A stretch of 64,000 nucleotides of DNA, taken from contig NZ_BCVZ01000006.1 in the NCBI RefSeq assembly GCF_001592005.1, positions 114,367-178,366 on the forward strand, in the 5' to 3' direction. Position 1 is the first letter of the stretch. Each line of letters starts with the position of its first letter. The position numbers were made by a program, and so were the translations under genes. This document shows, in pieces, positions 29,170 to 37,136 of the stretch. Under the pieces are notes generated by a model. That model had not been told where the DNA came from, ran no database searches, and was given only the letters and a program-made list of their open reading frames with translations. This DNA is from Bacillus sonorensis NBRC 101234 = KCTC 13918 (lineage in GTDB: Bacteria > Bacillota > Bacilli > Bacillales > Bacillaceae).

Positions 29170-30357
29170 CTATTCCCAAACTTCTTTCACTTGCCGTTTC
29201 TCTGATGCATAAGCGAACATCGTCAGCATCAGTCCGAGGGTGGTCATCAGCGCGCCGCCTGTGGCGAGATAGGTGTACGATTTGGACGCATTGAGAATAA
29301 TGCCTCCGATCCAAGCGCCAAGCGCGTTGGCCAGGTTGAAAGCGGCAATGCTGACCGAAGTCGCAATCGTTGTTCCGTGCTCAGATCCGGCGACGACTTT
29401 GGTTTGTAAGAGCGGGACTGTTCCGAACGCGCCCGCTCCGAATAAAAAGGTCATCATAATGGCGCCTGCCGGATGTCCGGCTGCAAGCGGAAAGACGGCA
29501 AGAATGCACATCAACGTGATCATCACCCCGATCATTGAGCGGGTCAGCAGATGGAACGGCACTTTTCCTGCATAAAAATTGCCGACGACACCGCCGAAGC
29601 CATATGCGAAAAGAGCAGCTGTAATGCCGAGGCTCCCGAAACCGGCTGAGTGCCTCAGCATCGGTTCAATGAAGGTATAGGCGATAAACACGCCGGAGTA
29701 GCCGAATATCGTGATGGCAAAGGAATAGAGAACTTGTTTATTTTTAAACACACTCCATTCATGGATCAGTTTCGGAACGACTTTTGGTTTTTTATGCGGC
29801 ACGGTCAGGGCGATTCCGGTGAAGCCGATGAGACCGAGAATCGCGATTATTAAAAAGACAGTCCGCCAGCTGAAAAGGTCTCCTAAATAAGAGCCGAACG
29901 GAACACCGAGCATCAAAGCGATGGTTAATCCGCCATTCATTGAGGCTGCAGCGGCGGCCCTTTTTTCAGGCGGCACCATTTCACTGACGAATACCATTGT
30001 CGTCGCAAAAAATGCTCCATGAACGGATGCGGATAAAATTCTGGATATCAATAAAACCGTAAAGTTTGGCGCGAATATACTGAGCGTATTGGCCAAAACA
30101 AAGATCCCCATCAACCCGAGCAATACCGGCTTCCGCGGCAGCTTTACCGAGAGGATCGTCACAATCGGCCCTGTCAGACAGACGCTTCCTGCGTAAGCCG
30201 TAACCAGCAGTCCGGTGGATGAAATCGGTACAGAGAGATCCTTTGAAATAGAAGTTAAAATGCCCATGACGACGTATTCCGTAAAGCCGATGGAAAACGT
30301 GCAAATCATAAACATTATAATGATCAGCTTGACTGGTACATTGTGTTTTCTGTTCAT
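29170..30357 (-). CDS. MFS transporter, DHA1 family (AraJ/YdhP-like)
   Basis: 395 residues with twelve membrane helices. The opening FMICTFSIGFTEYVVMGILTSISKDLSVPISSTGLLVTAYA is characteristic of the arabinose-efflux/YdeA-like subgroup, and loop 2-3 contains the motif TILSVKLPRKPVLLG. The substrate is unknown; relatives export sugars, purines or drugs. ATG behind GGAGGGATGATTC on the minus strand. It stands alone and is divergent from the rhamnose operon. Confidence 0.85.
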   Translation of the reverse strand: MNRKHNVPVKLIIIMFMICTFSIGFTEYVVMGILTSISKDLSVPISSTGLLVTAYAGSVCLTGPIVTILSVKLPRKPVLLGLMGIFVLANTLSIFAPNFTVLLISRILSASVHGAFFATTMVFVSEMVPPEKRAAAAASMNGGLTIALMLGVPFGSYLGDLFSWRTVFLIIAILGLIGFTGIALTVPHKKPKVVPKLIHEWSVFKNKQVLYSFAITIFGYSGVFIAYTFIEPMLRHSAGFGSLGITAALFAYGFGGVVGNFYAGKVPFHLLTRSMIGVMITLMCILAVFPLAAGHPAGAIMMTFLFGAGAFGTVPLLQTKVVAGSEHGTTIATSVSIAAFNLANALGAWIGGIILNASKSYTYLATGGALMTTLGLMLTMFAYASEKRQVKEVWE

Positions 30358-30475
30358 TGAATCATCCCTCCTTAAAAAAACATGAATTTATATATTAAAA
30401 GATGAAGAGGGGAATTTCAACCTTTTTTTGGCTGTGGAATATGTTTCTCAGGCAGATTTAAAAATGATATTTGCA

Positions 30476-30489
30476 AAAAAGCGCTTACA
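30476..30489 (+). promoter_or_regulatory. Candidate cre (CcpA) site upstream of the rhamnose operon
   Basis: AAAAAGCGCTTACA fits the catabolite-response consensus TGAAAGCGCTTTCA except at the first two bases and one position near the end. It lies 70 bases before rhaEW, consistent with glucose repression of a sugar-degradation operon. Confidence 0.6.
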
Positions 30490-30558
30490 AAAAACAAGAT
30501 ATGCTACTCTATAAACAAGCATATTCAAAAATAAACAAAAGCAAACGGAGTGGTTCGT

Positions 30559-31732
30559 ATGGTGAAATATTTGTGGTCTGATGAGCAAGCGGCAGCATTG
30601 ACGCCTGGGTTAGATGAGCTCGTATACCGTTCCAACCTGATCGGTTCCGACCGTTCGGTATGCAACTGGGGCGGCGGCAATACGTCGATGAAAACGAAAG
30701 AAACAGATTTTCGGGGCAGGGAAATTGACGTCATGTGGGTGAAGGGAAGCGGATCAGATTTGGCGACAATGTCAGCGGGACAATTTACCGGATTGAAGCT
30801 TGATGACGTTCGCCCGCTAATCGAGCGCGATCATCTGTCTGACGAAGAGATGACGGCTTATTTGGCGCATTGCATGATCGATAAGAGCCATCCGCGGCCA
30901 TCAATCGAGACGCTTTTTTGCCATTTTCCCATGTTGATCATACACATCCGGATGCGATCATCAGCATTTGCTGCGCTGACAGCGGGAAGCAGATCGCCGA
31001 AGAGATTTTTGGCAGCCGTTTTGTTTGGGTGCCTTATGTGCGTCAGGCTTTACTTTATCAAAAATGATTGCCGAAGGAGTCAAAAACAATCCTAAAGCAG
31101 AGCTTGTCGTAAAATTTGACGTCACAAAAGAAGATGAGGTTCAGGCCGCTTTCAAGAAGGGCGCCCTGCTGTACGGGGGAATTGACATTGTTGTCAACAA
31201 TGCGGGGCTTGCGACATCAAGTCCGATTGATGAGACGAGCCTGGAGGAATGGAACCTGAATATGAATGTGCTCGGAACAGGATATTTTCTTGTCGCCAGA
31301 GAAGCATTTAAGCAAATGAAAAAACAAAATCTCGGGGGAAGCATGGTGTTTGTCGGGTCGAAAAATTCCGTCTATGCCGGTAAAAACGCGGCCGCTTACA
31401 GCTCGGCAAAAGCGATGGAAGTCCATTTGGCGAGATGCGTCGCTGCTGAAGGCGGTCCATACGGAATCCGCGTCAACTCCGTTCTGCCTGACGCCGTCCT
31501 CCAAGGATCGGCCATCTGGGATTCGAAATGGCGCGAGGAACGGGCGGCCGCCTACGGAATTAAACCGGAGCAGCTTGAAGAGCATTACCGAAAGCGGACG
31601 GCTCTTTCCGTCAACATTTATCCGCGGGATATAGCCGAAGCGATCGCTTACTTTGCATCAGAAAAATCGGCAAAAACAACGGGGTGTATGCTGACGGTCG
31701 ACGGAGGCGTGCCGGCCGCATTTTCGAGATAA
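30559..31732 (+). pseudogene. rhaEW: L-rhamnulose-1-phosphate aldolase/lactaldehyde dehydrogenase fusion, degraded
   Basis: In B. subtilis RhaEW is about 690 residues (class II aldolase plus short-chain dehydrogenase). Here the ATG at 30559 starts the aldolase part (VYRSNLIGSDRSVCNWGGGNTSM). At about 30912 roughly ten bases between CTTTT repeats are missing, putting HVDHTHPDAIISICC in another frame; at about 31043 one base is missing (VR-GFTLSKMIAEG). At about 31105 NNPKAELV joins directly to VKFDVTKEDEVQAAF, so about 300 codons covering the aldolase end and the dehydrogenase nucleotide-binding start are gone. The rest of the dehydrogenase (VVNNAGLA, YSSAKAMEVH) is intact to 31732. Confidence 0.9.
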
Positions 31733-31735
31733 CCG

Positions 31736-31766
31736 AAAAGGCGGCGCGAAGGGGCCGCCTTTTGAA
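31736..31766 (+). terminator. Hairpin after rhaEW
   Basis: AAAAGGCGGC (31736-31745) pairs with GCCGCCTTTT (31754-31763). No further T run follows, so read-through to the next gene is likely. Confidence 0.5.
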
Positions 31767-31784
31767 AACAAAGGGGGAAATGGG

Positions 31785-32174
31785 ATGAAAGGAGAACATC
31801 ATTGGATCATTCCCGATGGTTTTATACCGCCGGTCAGTTCAGGCGATTTAACCAGCCACGAATCGATTTGCGTTTTAAATTGCTACGGCCGGGATGCAAC
31901 GCTTGCGATCACCGTCTATTTTGAAGACCGCCCGCCGCTTGAGGGGATAGCCGAGACAGTCAAAGGAAGAAGAACTAAGCATATTCGCACGAGTTTGCTT
32001 CACGCTTCGGGAGAGCGTATTCCCGAAAACGCGCCATATGCCATCGAAATTGAAAGCGACATACCCGTTATCGTCCAGTACAGCCGATTGGACACAACCC
32101 AGCCGGAACTGGCGTTAATGTCGACAATGGCATATCCGCTAAAAACAAACAAGGGGATGAGTGTACATGAATGA
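31785..32174 (+). CDS. ASRT-family protein (sensory rhodopsin transducer fold)
   Basis: 129 residues. The sequence HWIIPDGFIPPVSSGDLTSHESICVLNCYGRDATLAITVYFEDRPPLEG with QYSRLDTTQPELALMSTMAYP matches the small beta-sandwich family named after the Anabaena sensory rhodopsin transducer. In non-phototrophs such genes often sit in sugar operons, including rhamnose ones, where they are thought to bind carbohydrate; that role is inference. Good site AAAGGGGG. Its end overlaps the start of rhaA by eight bases, so the two are translationally coupled. Confidence 0.8.
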   Translation: MKGEHHWIIPDGFIPPVSSGDLTSHESICVLNCYGRDATLAITVYFEDRPPLEGIAETVKGRRTKHIRTSLLHASGERIPENAPYAIEIESDIPVIVQYSRLDTTQPELALMSTMAYPLKTNKGMSVHE

Positions 32175-33387
32175 CCGCGTCTACGCCATATTTGAAGAGC
32201 AGCAAAAGGACAGGGGCATCAATTTGCCTGACGCAAAAGAAAAATTGAAAGCGCTTAAAATTGAAACGCCTTCTTGGGGATACGGCGATTCGGGCACGCG
32301 TTTTAAAGTCTTTCAGCAGGAAGGCGTCCCGAGAGATCCTTTCGAAAAAATGGAGGATGCATCAGTCGTCCATAAACTGACCGGCGTTTGTCCATCTGTC
32401 GCGATTCATATTCCATGGGACCGGGTTGATGATTATTCGAAATTGAAAGCGCATGCCGAAGAACTGGGGATCGCGATCGGAGCCGTCAATCCGAACCTGT
32501 TCCAGGACGATGATTACAAATTCGGAAGCGTCACGAACGCCGACGCGGATATTCGCAAGCAAGCGACCGGCCACCTGCTTGAGTGTGTGGATATCGCCAA
32601 ACAAACCGGCTCCAAGGAGTTGAGCCTCTGGCTTCCAGACGGGAGCAACTACCCCGGCCAGGCCGACATCAGACAGCGGAAACACTGGATGTATGAATGT
32701 CTGGCTGAAATGTACAGCGCACTTGATGATGACATGCGCCTCTTAATCGAGTATAAATTTTTTGAACCTGCTTTTTACCATACCGATCTGGCCGATTGGG
32801 GCATGGCATACCATTTGGCGCAAAAGCTCGGCCCCCAGGCTGAGGTTCTCGTGGATACCGGCCACCACGCCCAAGGCGTGAACATTGAACATATCGTCGC
32901 CTACCTGCTTGATGAACAGAGGCTGGGGGGCTTTCACTTCAACAGCCGCAAATACGCGGATGACGATTTAATCGTCGGTGCGCACAATCCGTATGAGCTG
33001 TTTCTCATTTTCTATCAAATTTTGGACGCTTCCCGCGATTCTGACCCAAATGTCAGAAGAACGGCCGAACATATTTCATATATGCTTGATCAATGCCATA
33101 ACCTTGAAGCGAAAATCCCGGCTGTGATCCGTTCGGTCATGAATGTGCAGACATACTATGCCAAAGCGCTCCTCATCAATTATGAGGACGTCAAAAAAGC
33201 GCAGGAGCGTCAAGATGTGCTCGCTTGTGAGGCGGCCGTGCGTGAAGCATTTGAAATCGACGTAAGACCGCTTCTATATGCCGTACGCGAAGAGATGAAC
33301 GTTCCGGCTGAACCCCTGAAAGCTTATCAAGAAAGCGGATATGCCGAAAAAATCCTGTCGCGCGGCAAAGGCGGTGCAAGCTGGTGA
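32167..33387 (+). CDS. rhaA: L-rhamnose isomerase
   Basis: 406 residues of the xylose-isomerase-like TIM barrel, of the RhaI type related to the Pseudomonas stutzeri enzyme. Metal and substrate residues are visible in LSLWLPDGSNYPGQ, LLIEYKFFEPAFYHTDL, VLVDTGHHAQGVN and GGFHFNSRKYADDDL. It converts L-rhamnose to L-rhamnulose, which RhaB would phosphorylate. The ATG at 32167 overlaps the upstream stop; AAGGGGATG lies 12 bases before it. The gene is intact although the kinase and aldolase genes around it are broken. Confidence 0.93.
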   Translation: MNDRVYAIFEEQQKDRGINLPDAKEKLKALKIETPSWGYGDSGTRFKVFQQEGVPRDPFEKMEDASVVHKLTGVCPSVAIHIPWDRVDDYSKLKAHAEELGIAIGAVNPNLFQDDDYKFGSVTNADADIRKQATGHLLECVDIAKQTGSKELSLWLPDGSNYPGQADIRQRKHWMYECLAEMYSALDDDMRLLIEYKFFEPAFYHTDLADWGMAYHLAQKLGPQAEVLVDTGHHAQGVNIEHIVAYLLDEQRLGGFHFNSRKYADDDLIVGAHNPYELFLIFYQILDASRDSDPNVRRTAEHISYMLDQCHNLEAKIPAVIRSVMNVQTYYAKALLINYEDVKKAQERQDVLACEAAVREAFEIDVRPLLYAVREEMNVPAEPLKAYQESGYAEKILSRGKGGASW

Positions 33388-34874
33388 CGATCCTGGCTTT
33401 CGATTTGGGGGCGGGAAGCGGCAGAGCCTTTAGCGGGCATGTTGACGGCGGCCTGATCAAAGCGAAGGAAATCCACCGCTTTCCAAACCAGCCCGTACAG
33501 GCGGGACAGCATCTATATTGGGATATTCTCCGCCTCTTTCATGAAATCAAGCAAGGCATCTTGAAGGCGAAAAACGATTGCGGCCGAATCAGCTGCATCG
33601 GGATTGATTCCTGGGCGGTCGATTTCGGCCTCCTCGATCGAAACGGAGAGCTCTTGGGCAATCCTTATCATTACCGGGACCCTCATACCGACGGAATGAT
33701 GGAAGAAGTATTGAGTGATCTCGGCAAGGAAAAGATATTTTCACATACGGGCATTCAGCTCCTGCCTTTCAATACCATTTATCAGCTTTATGCGCTGAAA
33801 AAAGCAAATCGCCTCTTTTGGAACGGGCTGAGACGCTGTTAATGATTCCCGATTTGCTGCGCTACTTTTTGACAGGCGAGAAAAAAAGCGAATTTACGAA
33901 TGCCACGACAACCCAGCTGTTCAACCCGAAAACCTCCGGCTGGGATTGGGAGCTTATCAGCAGCCTTGGCCTCCCGGACGCGATTTTCGCAAAAGACATT
34001 CTAACACCCGGAAGTGAAGCGGGGCGCCTGTCGCCGTCCGTATGTGAAGAATTGGGTGTTCCGGCGGCGCCTGTCATCGCAGTCGGAGAGCATGATACGG
34101 CATCGGCTGTTGTCGGTGTTCCCGCTGAGTCAAAAGAATTCGCTTACTTGATTTGCGGAACTTGGTCTTTGATCGGGACTGAGCTTGAAGCGCCTCTTAT
34201 GACCAAACAGGCGCTTGCTTGGAATTTTACAAATGAAGGCGGTGTCGGGGGTACCTTCCGTTTTCTGAAAAACATTATGGGACTGTGGATTTTCCAGCGC
34301 TGCCAGGCTGATTGGGAGAAAGACGGAAAACGGTATACGAGCGGGGAGCTTGTGAAGCAGGCCGCGCGGGCGGACGCGTTAGCATCATTGATCGACCCGG
34401 ATGATGGCATGTTTCTCAATCCCGTCAATATGCCAGAGGCGATCCGGGGCTACTGCCGAAAGACCAATCAAAACGTCCCGGAAACGCCTGGAGAGATCAT
34501 CCGCTGTGTGCTGGAAAGTCTCGCGCTGACATACCGCTTTGCGCTTGAACGGATGGAAGCTATGACAGGAAAGGAATATGAAGGTCTTCATATGGTTGGG
34601 GGAGGCATTCATAATGAACTGCTTTGCCAATATACAGCGAATGTGTTGGCGAGAAAGGTATGGGCGGGCCCCTCTGAAGCGAGCGCAATCGAAAAATATA
34701 GCGGTTCAGGCTCTCGCGCTCGATTTGTTTTGGGATGTTCAGGAAGCGCGGCATGCCATTCGCAGATCCTTTTCTCAACAAACATACGAGCCTGAAGATG
34801 CGCCGGCCTGGGATAAAGCGTACAAACATTTTAAGGCGCATATTTTGGGCGCTCTTTCCGGCCGGACACATTAA
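33384..34874 (+). pseudogene. rhaB: Rhamnulokinase, frameshifted twice
   Basis: The start GTG overlaps the rhaA stop (GTGA). FGGY-kinase features are present in pieces: ILAFDLGAGSGRAF, GIDSWAVDFGLLD, then a one-base loss at about 33810 (in AAATCGCCT) moves the frame to ETLLMIPDLLRYFLTGE ... ICGTWSLIGTELEAP ... HMVGGGIHNELLCQYTANVL. At about 34690 a second shift in a run of A moves the last 60 codons (NIAVQALALDLFWDVQEARHAIRR) to a third frame ending at 34874. All segments remain recognisable, so the damage is recent. If real, the strain cannot phosphorylate rhamnulose with this gene. Confidence 0.9.
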
Positions 34875-34889
34875 AAACATTTCCCGGTT

Positions 34890-34905
34890 TAGCGCTTATG
34901 CGCTA
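34890..34905 (+). promoter_or_regulatory. Palindrome in front of the rhaR-like gene
   Basis: TAGCGC-TTAT-GCGCTA is a perfect 6-bp inverted repeat 47 bases before the regulator start; it may be an operator or part of the rhaB-rhaR junction structure. Confidence 0.35.
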
Positions 34906-34951
34906 TGATGGAAGAAACAGTGATTTTTACGTAGAGGAAGGAAGTAAACGG

Positions 34952-35713
34952 ATGCTTGTAGCTGAAAGACACCAAAAAATCGTCGAACTAGTCAATCTGC
35001 GCTCGAGCGTACGCGTCACAGAGTTAAGCGAGCTATTTTCTGTCACAGAGGAAACGATCAGGCGCGATTTGGAAAAGCTTGAAAAGGAAAACAAGCTGAA
35101 AAGAAGCCACGGAGGAGCAGTCAGCGTGCAAACGGAAGAAGCGGAAGTGCACTTTCGGGAGCGCGAAATTACGAATGTCCTCGAAAAAAAGATGATTGCC
35201 TATGAAGCGGTCAAGCTTGTCGAAAGCGGAGAACGCATCATTCTCGATGCCAGCACGACGGCGTGGTATATGGCAAAAACGCTTGAAAACATTCCCCTCA
35301 CCGTCATTACGAATTCGGTCAGAGTGGCGATGGAGCTTAGCAAAAAGGATAAAATCACGGTCATCTCCACCGGAGGAATGCTGCTTCCGCAATCCATGTC
35401 ATTTGTCGGCCCGTTGGCGGAGCGTTCCCTTGAGATGTACCATGTGAACAAAACTTTCCTTTCCTGCAAAGGGGTTGATCCTGCAAAGGGGTTGAGCGAT
35501 TCAAATGAATGGCAGGCCCTTCTGAAAAAGCGGATGATCGATATCGCCGATCAGACGGTTATTATGGCGGACAGCAGCAAATTTGGAAAACGGGCGTTTT
35601 CGCAAATCGATCAGCTTCATGACGGGCACGTGGTGATTACCGATTCAGGCATTGATGAAGAATCGCTGGCCGCATTGAAGGAAAAAACGGAGGCGGTGAC
35701 GATTGTCGGCTAA
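34952..35713 (+). CDS. rhaR: DeoR-family regulator of the rhamnose operon
   Basis: 253 residues from the ATG at 34952 (behind AGAGGAAGG); the frame is open further upstream without a site. The DeoR helix-turn-helix is at about 6-57 (RHQKIVELVNLRSSVRVTELSELFSVTEETIRRDLEKLE), followed by the sugar-phosphate-binding DeoRC domain (ILDASTTAWYMAKTL, TVISTGGMLLPQSMSFVGP). B. subtilis RhaR (YulB) of the same family represses the rhamnose operon and responds to a phosphorylated intermediate. It is intact here. With rhaB broken, the inducer may no longer be made. Confidence 0.85.
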   Translation: MLVAERHQKIVELVNLRSSVRVTELSELFSVTEETIRRDLEKLEKENKLKRSHGGAVSVQTEEAEVHFREREITNVLEKKMIAYEAVKLVESGERIILDASTTAWYMAKTLENIPLTVITNSVRVAMELSKKDKITVISTGGMLLPQSMSFVGPLAERSLEMYHVNKTFLSCKGVDPAKGLSDSNEWQALLKKRMIDIADQTVIMADSSKFGKRAFSQIDQLHDGHVVITDSGIDEESLAALKEKTEAVTIVG

Positions 35714-35796
35714 AAGAGCTCCGAGCGCTTGGTTTTAAAAGAAGGCCTGAATCGGATACAATAAAAGGGTAGACTAAAAAAAGGGAGATGTTTTGG

Positions 35797-36345
35797 ATGG
35801 CGAAAAAGGTACTGATTGTAACGGGTGACGCAGTTGAAGCGCTTGAAGTGTATTACCCTTATTACCGTTGTCTGGAAGAAGGCTTTGAGGTGACGATTGC
35901 GGCGCCGAAAAAGAAAAAGCTCCATACGGTCGTTCATGACTTCTTAGATTGGGATACATACACCGAAAAACCGGGCTATTTAATCGAGGCGCACGCATCA
36001 TTTGATGAGGTTGATCCGTCAGAATACGACGGCCTTATCATCCCGGGCGGACGCGCTCCCGAATTCATTCGGATGTATGACTCATTATTAAAGATCGTCG
36101 CCCATTTCTTTGAGGAAAATAAACCGGTCGGCGCCATTTGTCATGCGAGCCTGATTTTCACCAGTCTGAGAGAACATCTGAAAGGACGCGAGCTGACCGC
36201 TTACATTGCGTGCAAGCCTGAAGTTGAAGCGTCAGGCGCTACCTATATTGAAGAAAAGCTGCATGTTGACGGAAACCTTGTCTCAGGGCATGACTGGTCC
36301 AACCTTCCGGAATTCATGAGAGAATTTTTCAAAGCGCTGAAATAA
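35797..36345 (+). CDS. DJ-1/PfpI-family protein
   Basis: 182 residues from the ATG at 35797, nine bases after AGGGAG (the ATG at 35788 touches the site). The class I glutamine-amidotransferase-like fold shows KVLIVTGDAVEALEVYYPY, GLIIPGGRAPEFIR with the conserved glutamate nearby, and the nucleophile elbow GAICHASL with the reactive cysteine. Relatives act as stress-protein deglycases, proteases or chaperones; the specific activity is unclear. It is a single gene with its own terminator. Confidence 0.82.
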   Translation: MAKKVLIVTGDAVEALEVYYPYYRCLEEGFEVTIAAPKKKKLHTVVHDFLDWDTYTEKPGYLIEAHASFDEVDPSEYDGLIIPGGRAPEFIRMYDSLLKIVAHFFEENKPVGAICHASLIFTSLREHLKGRELTAYIACKPEVEASGATYIEEKLHVDGNLVSGHDWSNLPEFMREFFKALK

Positions 36346-36352
36346 TACAGAA

Positions 36353-36386
36353 GATGACCCCATCTGCTCGGGGTTATCTTTTTTAG
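36353..36386 (+). terminator. Terminator of the DJ-1 family gene
   Basis: GATGACCCC (36353-36361) pairs with GGGGTTATC (36370-36378) using one G-T pair, followed by T6. Confidence 0.75.
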
Positions 36387-36447
36387 ACATCATTCTGTTT
36401 ACATTTTATAATGATATTACCGCCATGTAAGAAAGAGAGGTGTTCCA

Positions 36448-36753
36448 ATGACAGCACATCATGAAGAACATATGCTGAACCCCAAAAGCTCAAAGGAAAA
36501 GGAGCAAATTACAAACCGGTTAAAAAGAATTGAAGGACAGGTCAGGGGCATTCAGAACATGATTGAAAACGACCGTTACTGCGTCGATATACTCGTTCAA
36601 ATTTCCGCAGTTCAAGCCGCCATGCAAAAGGTGGCGTTCAGTCTGCTGGAAAATCATACCCATCATTGCGTGGCCGACGCCATTCAAAGCGGCAAAGGCG
36701 AAGAAGCGATTGAAGAGCTGCTGGACGTGTTTAAACGCTTTTCAAAATCATAA
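36448..36753 (+). CDS. csoR: Copper-sensing repressor CsoR
   Basis: 101 residues, all helical. The Cu(I) ligands are exactly placed: Cys45 (DRYCVDIL), His70 and Cys74 (ENHTHHCVADAI). CsoR binds its operators in the absence of copper and releases on Cu(I) binding. Site AAGAGAGGTG. It lies 95 bases upstream of copZ with a matching operator at 36784-36800 and another in front of copA. Confidence 0.96.
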   Translation: MTAHHEEHMLNPKSSKEKEQITNRLKRIEGQVRGIQNMIENDRYCVDILVQISAVQAAMQKVAFSLLENHTHHCVADAIQSGKGEEAIEELLDVFKRFSKS

Positions 36754-36783
36754 AAGAACTAATGAGAAGAATGTTTTCTTGAA

Positions 36784-36800
36784 ATACCCTACAGGGGTAT
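36784..36800 (+). promoter_or_regulatory. CsoR operator at copZ
   Basis: ATACCCTACAGGGGTAT is a G-C-rich pseudo-palindrome of the CsoR type (ATACCC...GGGTAT), 49 bases before the copZ start. Confidence 0.8.
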
Positions 36801-36848
36801 GGTAATATGAAATTGATCAATATCATCAAACCTTGGGAGGCTTTCAAT

Positions 36849-37058
36849 ATGGAACAAAAAACGCTTGATGTGAAAGGAATGTCCTGCAACCATTGCGTTC
36901 AGGCCGTTGAAGGGAACGTCGGGAAATTGAGCGGCGTTGAATCCGTCAAAGTGGATTTGGGAAGCGGAAAGGTTGACGTTTCATTTGATGCAGACAAAGT
37001 ATCACTGAAAGAGATCGTCGATGTCATCGAGGATCAAGGGTATGATGTCGCTCACTAG
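36849..37058 (+). CDS. copZ: Copper chaperone CopZ
   Basis: 69 residues from the ATG at 36849 behind TGGGAGGC; the longer upstream frame lacks a site and family support. One heavy-metal-associated domain, with the Cu(I)-binding GMSCNHC at about residues 10-16 and the C-terminal VIEDQGYDV. It hands Cu(I) to CopA. A terminator at 37068-37091 follows, so it may be transcribed separately from copA. Confidence 0.96.
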   Translation: MEQKTLDVKGMSCNHCVQAVEGNVGKLSGVESVKVDLGSGKVDVSFDADKVSLKEIVDVIEDQGYDVAH

Positions 37059-37067
37059 GGAAAAATA

Positions 37068-37092
37068 CGCGCTGTAAGGGCGCGGTTTTTTC
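37068..37092 (+). terminator. Terminator between copZ and copA
   Basis: CGCGC (37068-37072) pairs with GCGCG (37080-37084) and is followed by GTTTTTT. The stem is short but GC-only and the T run is good. Confidence 0.65.
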
Positions 37093-37101
37093 TGCGAGAA
37101 T

Positions 37102-37122
37102 ATATACCTATGGGGGGTATAT
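37102..37122 (+). promoter_or_regulatory. Second CsoR operator, directly at copA
   Basis: The palindrome centred on TACCTATGGGGGGTA (37106-37120) extends to ATATACC...GGTATAT. It sits 15 bases before the copA start and resembles the copZ operator. Confidence 0.75.
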
Positions 37123-37136
37123 AAGGAGTGAAGGAT

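Noticed and set aside
30559..34874. Explaining the rhamnose-operon frameshifts purely as poor assembly
   Set aside because: The long deletion in rhaEW and the ten-base deletion between direct repeats are not typical read errors, and long genes elsewhere in the window are intact; still, single-base shifts should be confirmed.
37068..37122. Riboswitch between copZ and copA
   Set aside because: The stem is a simple terminator and the palindrome matches the CsoR operator; no aptamer-like structure is present.
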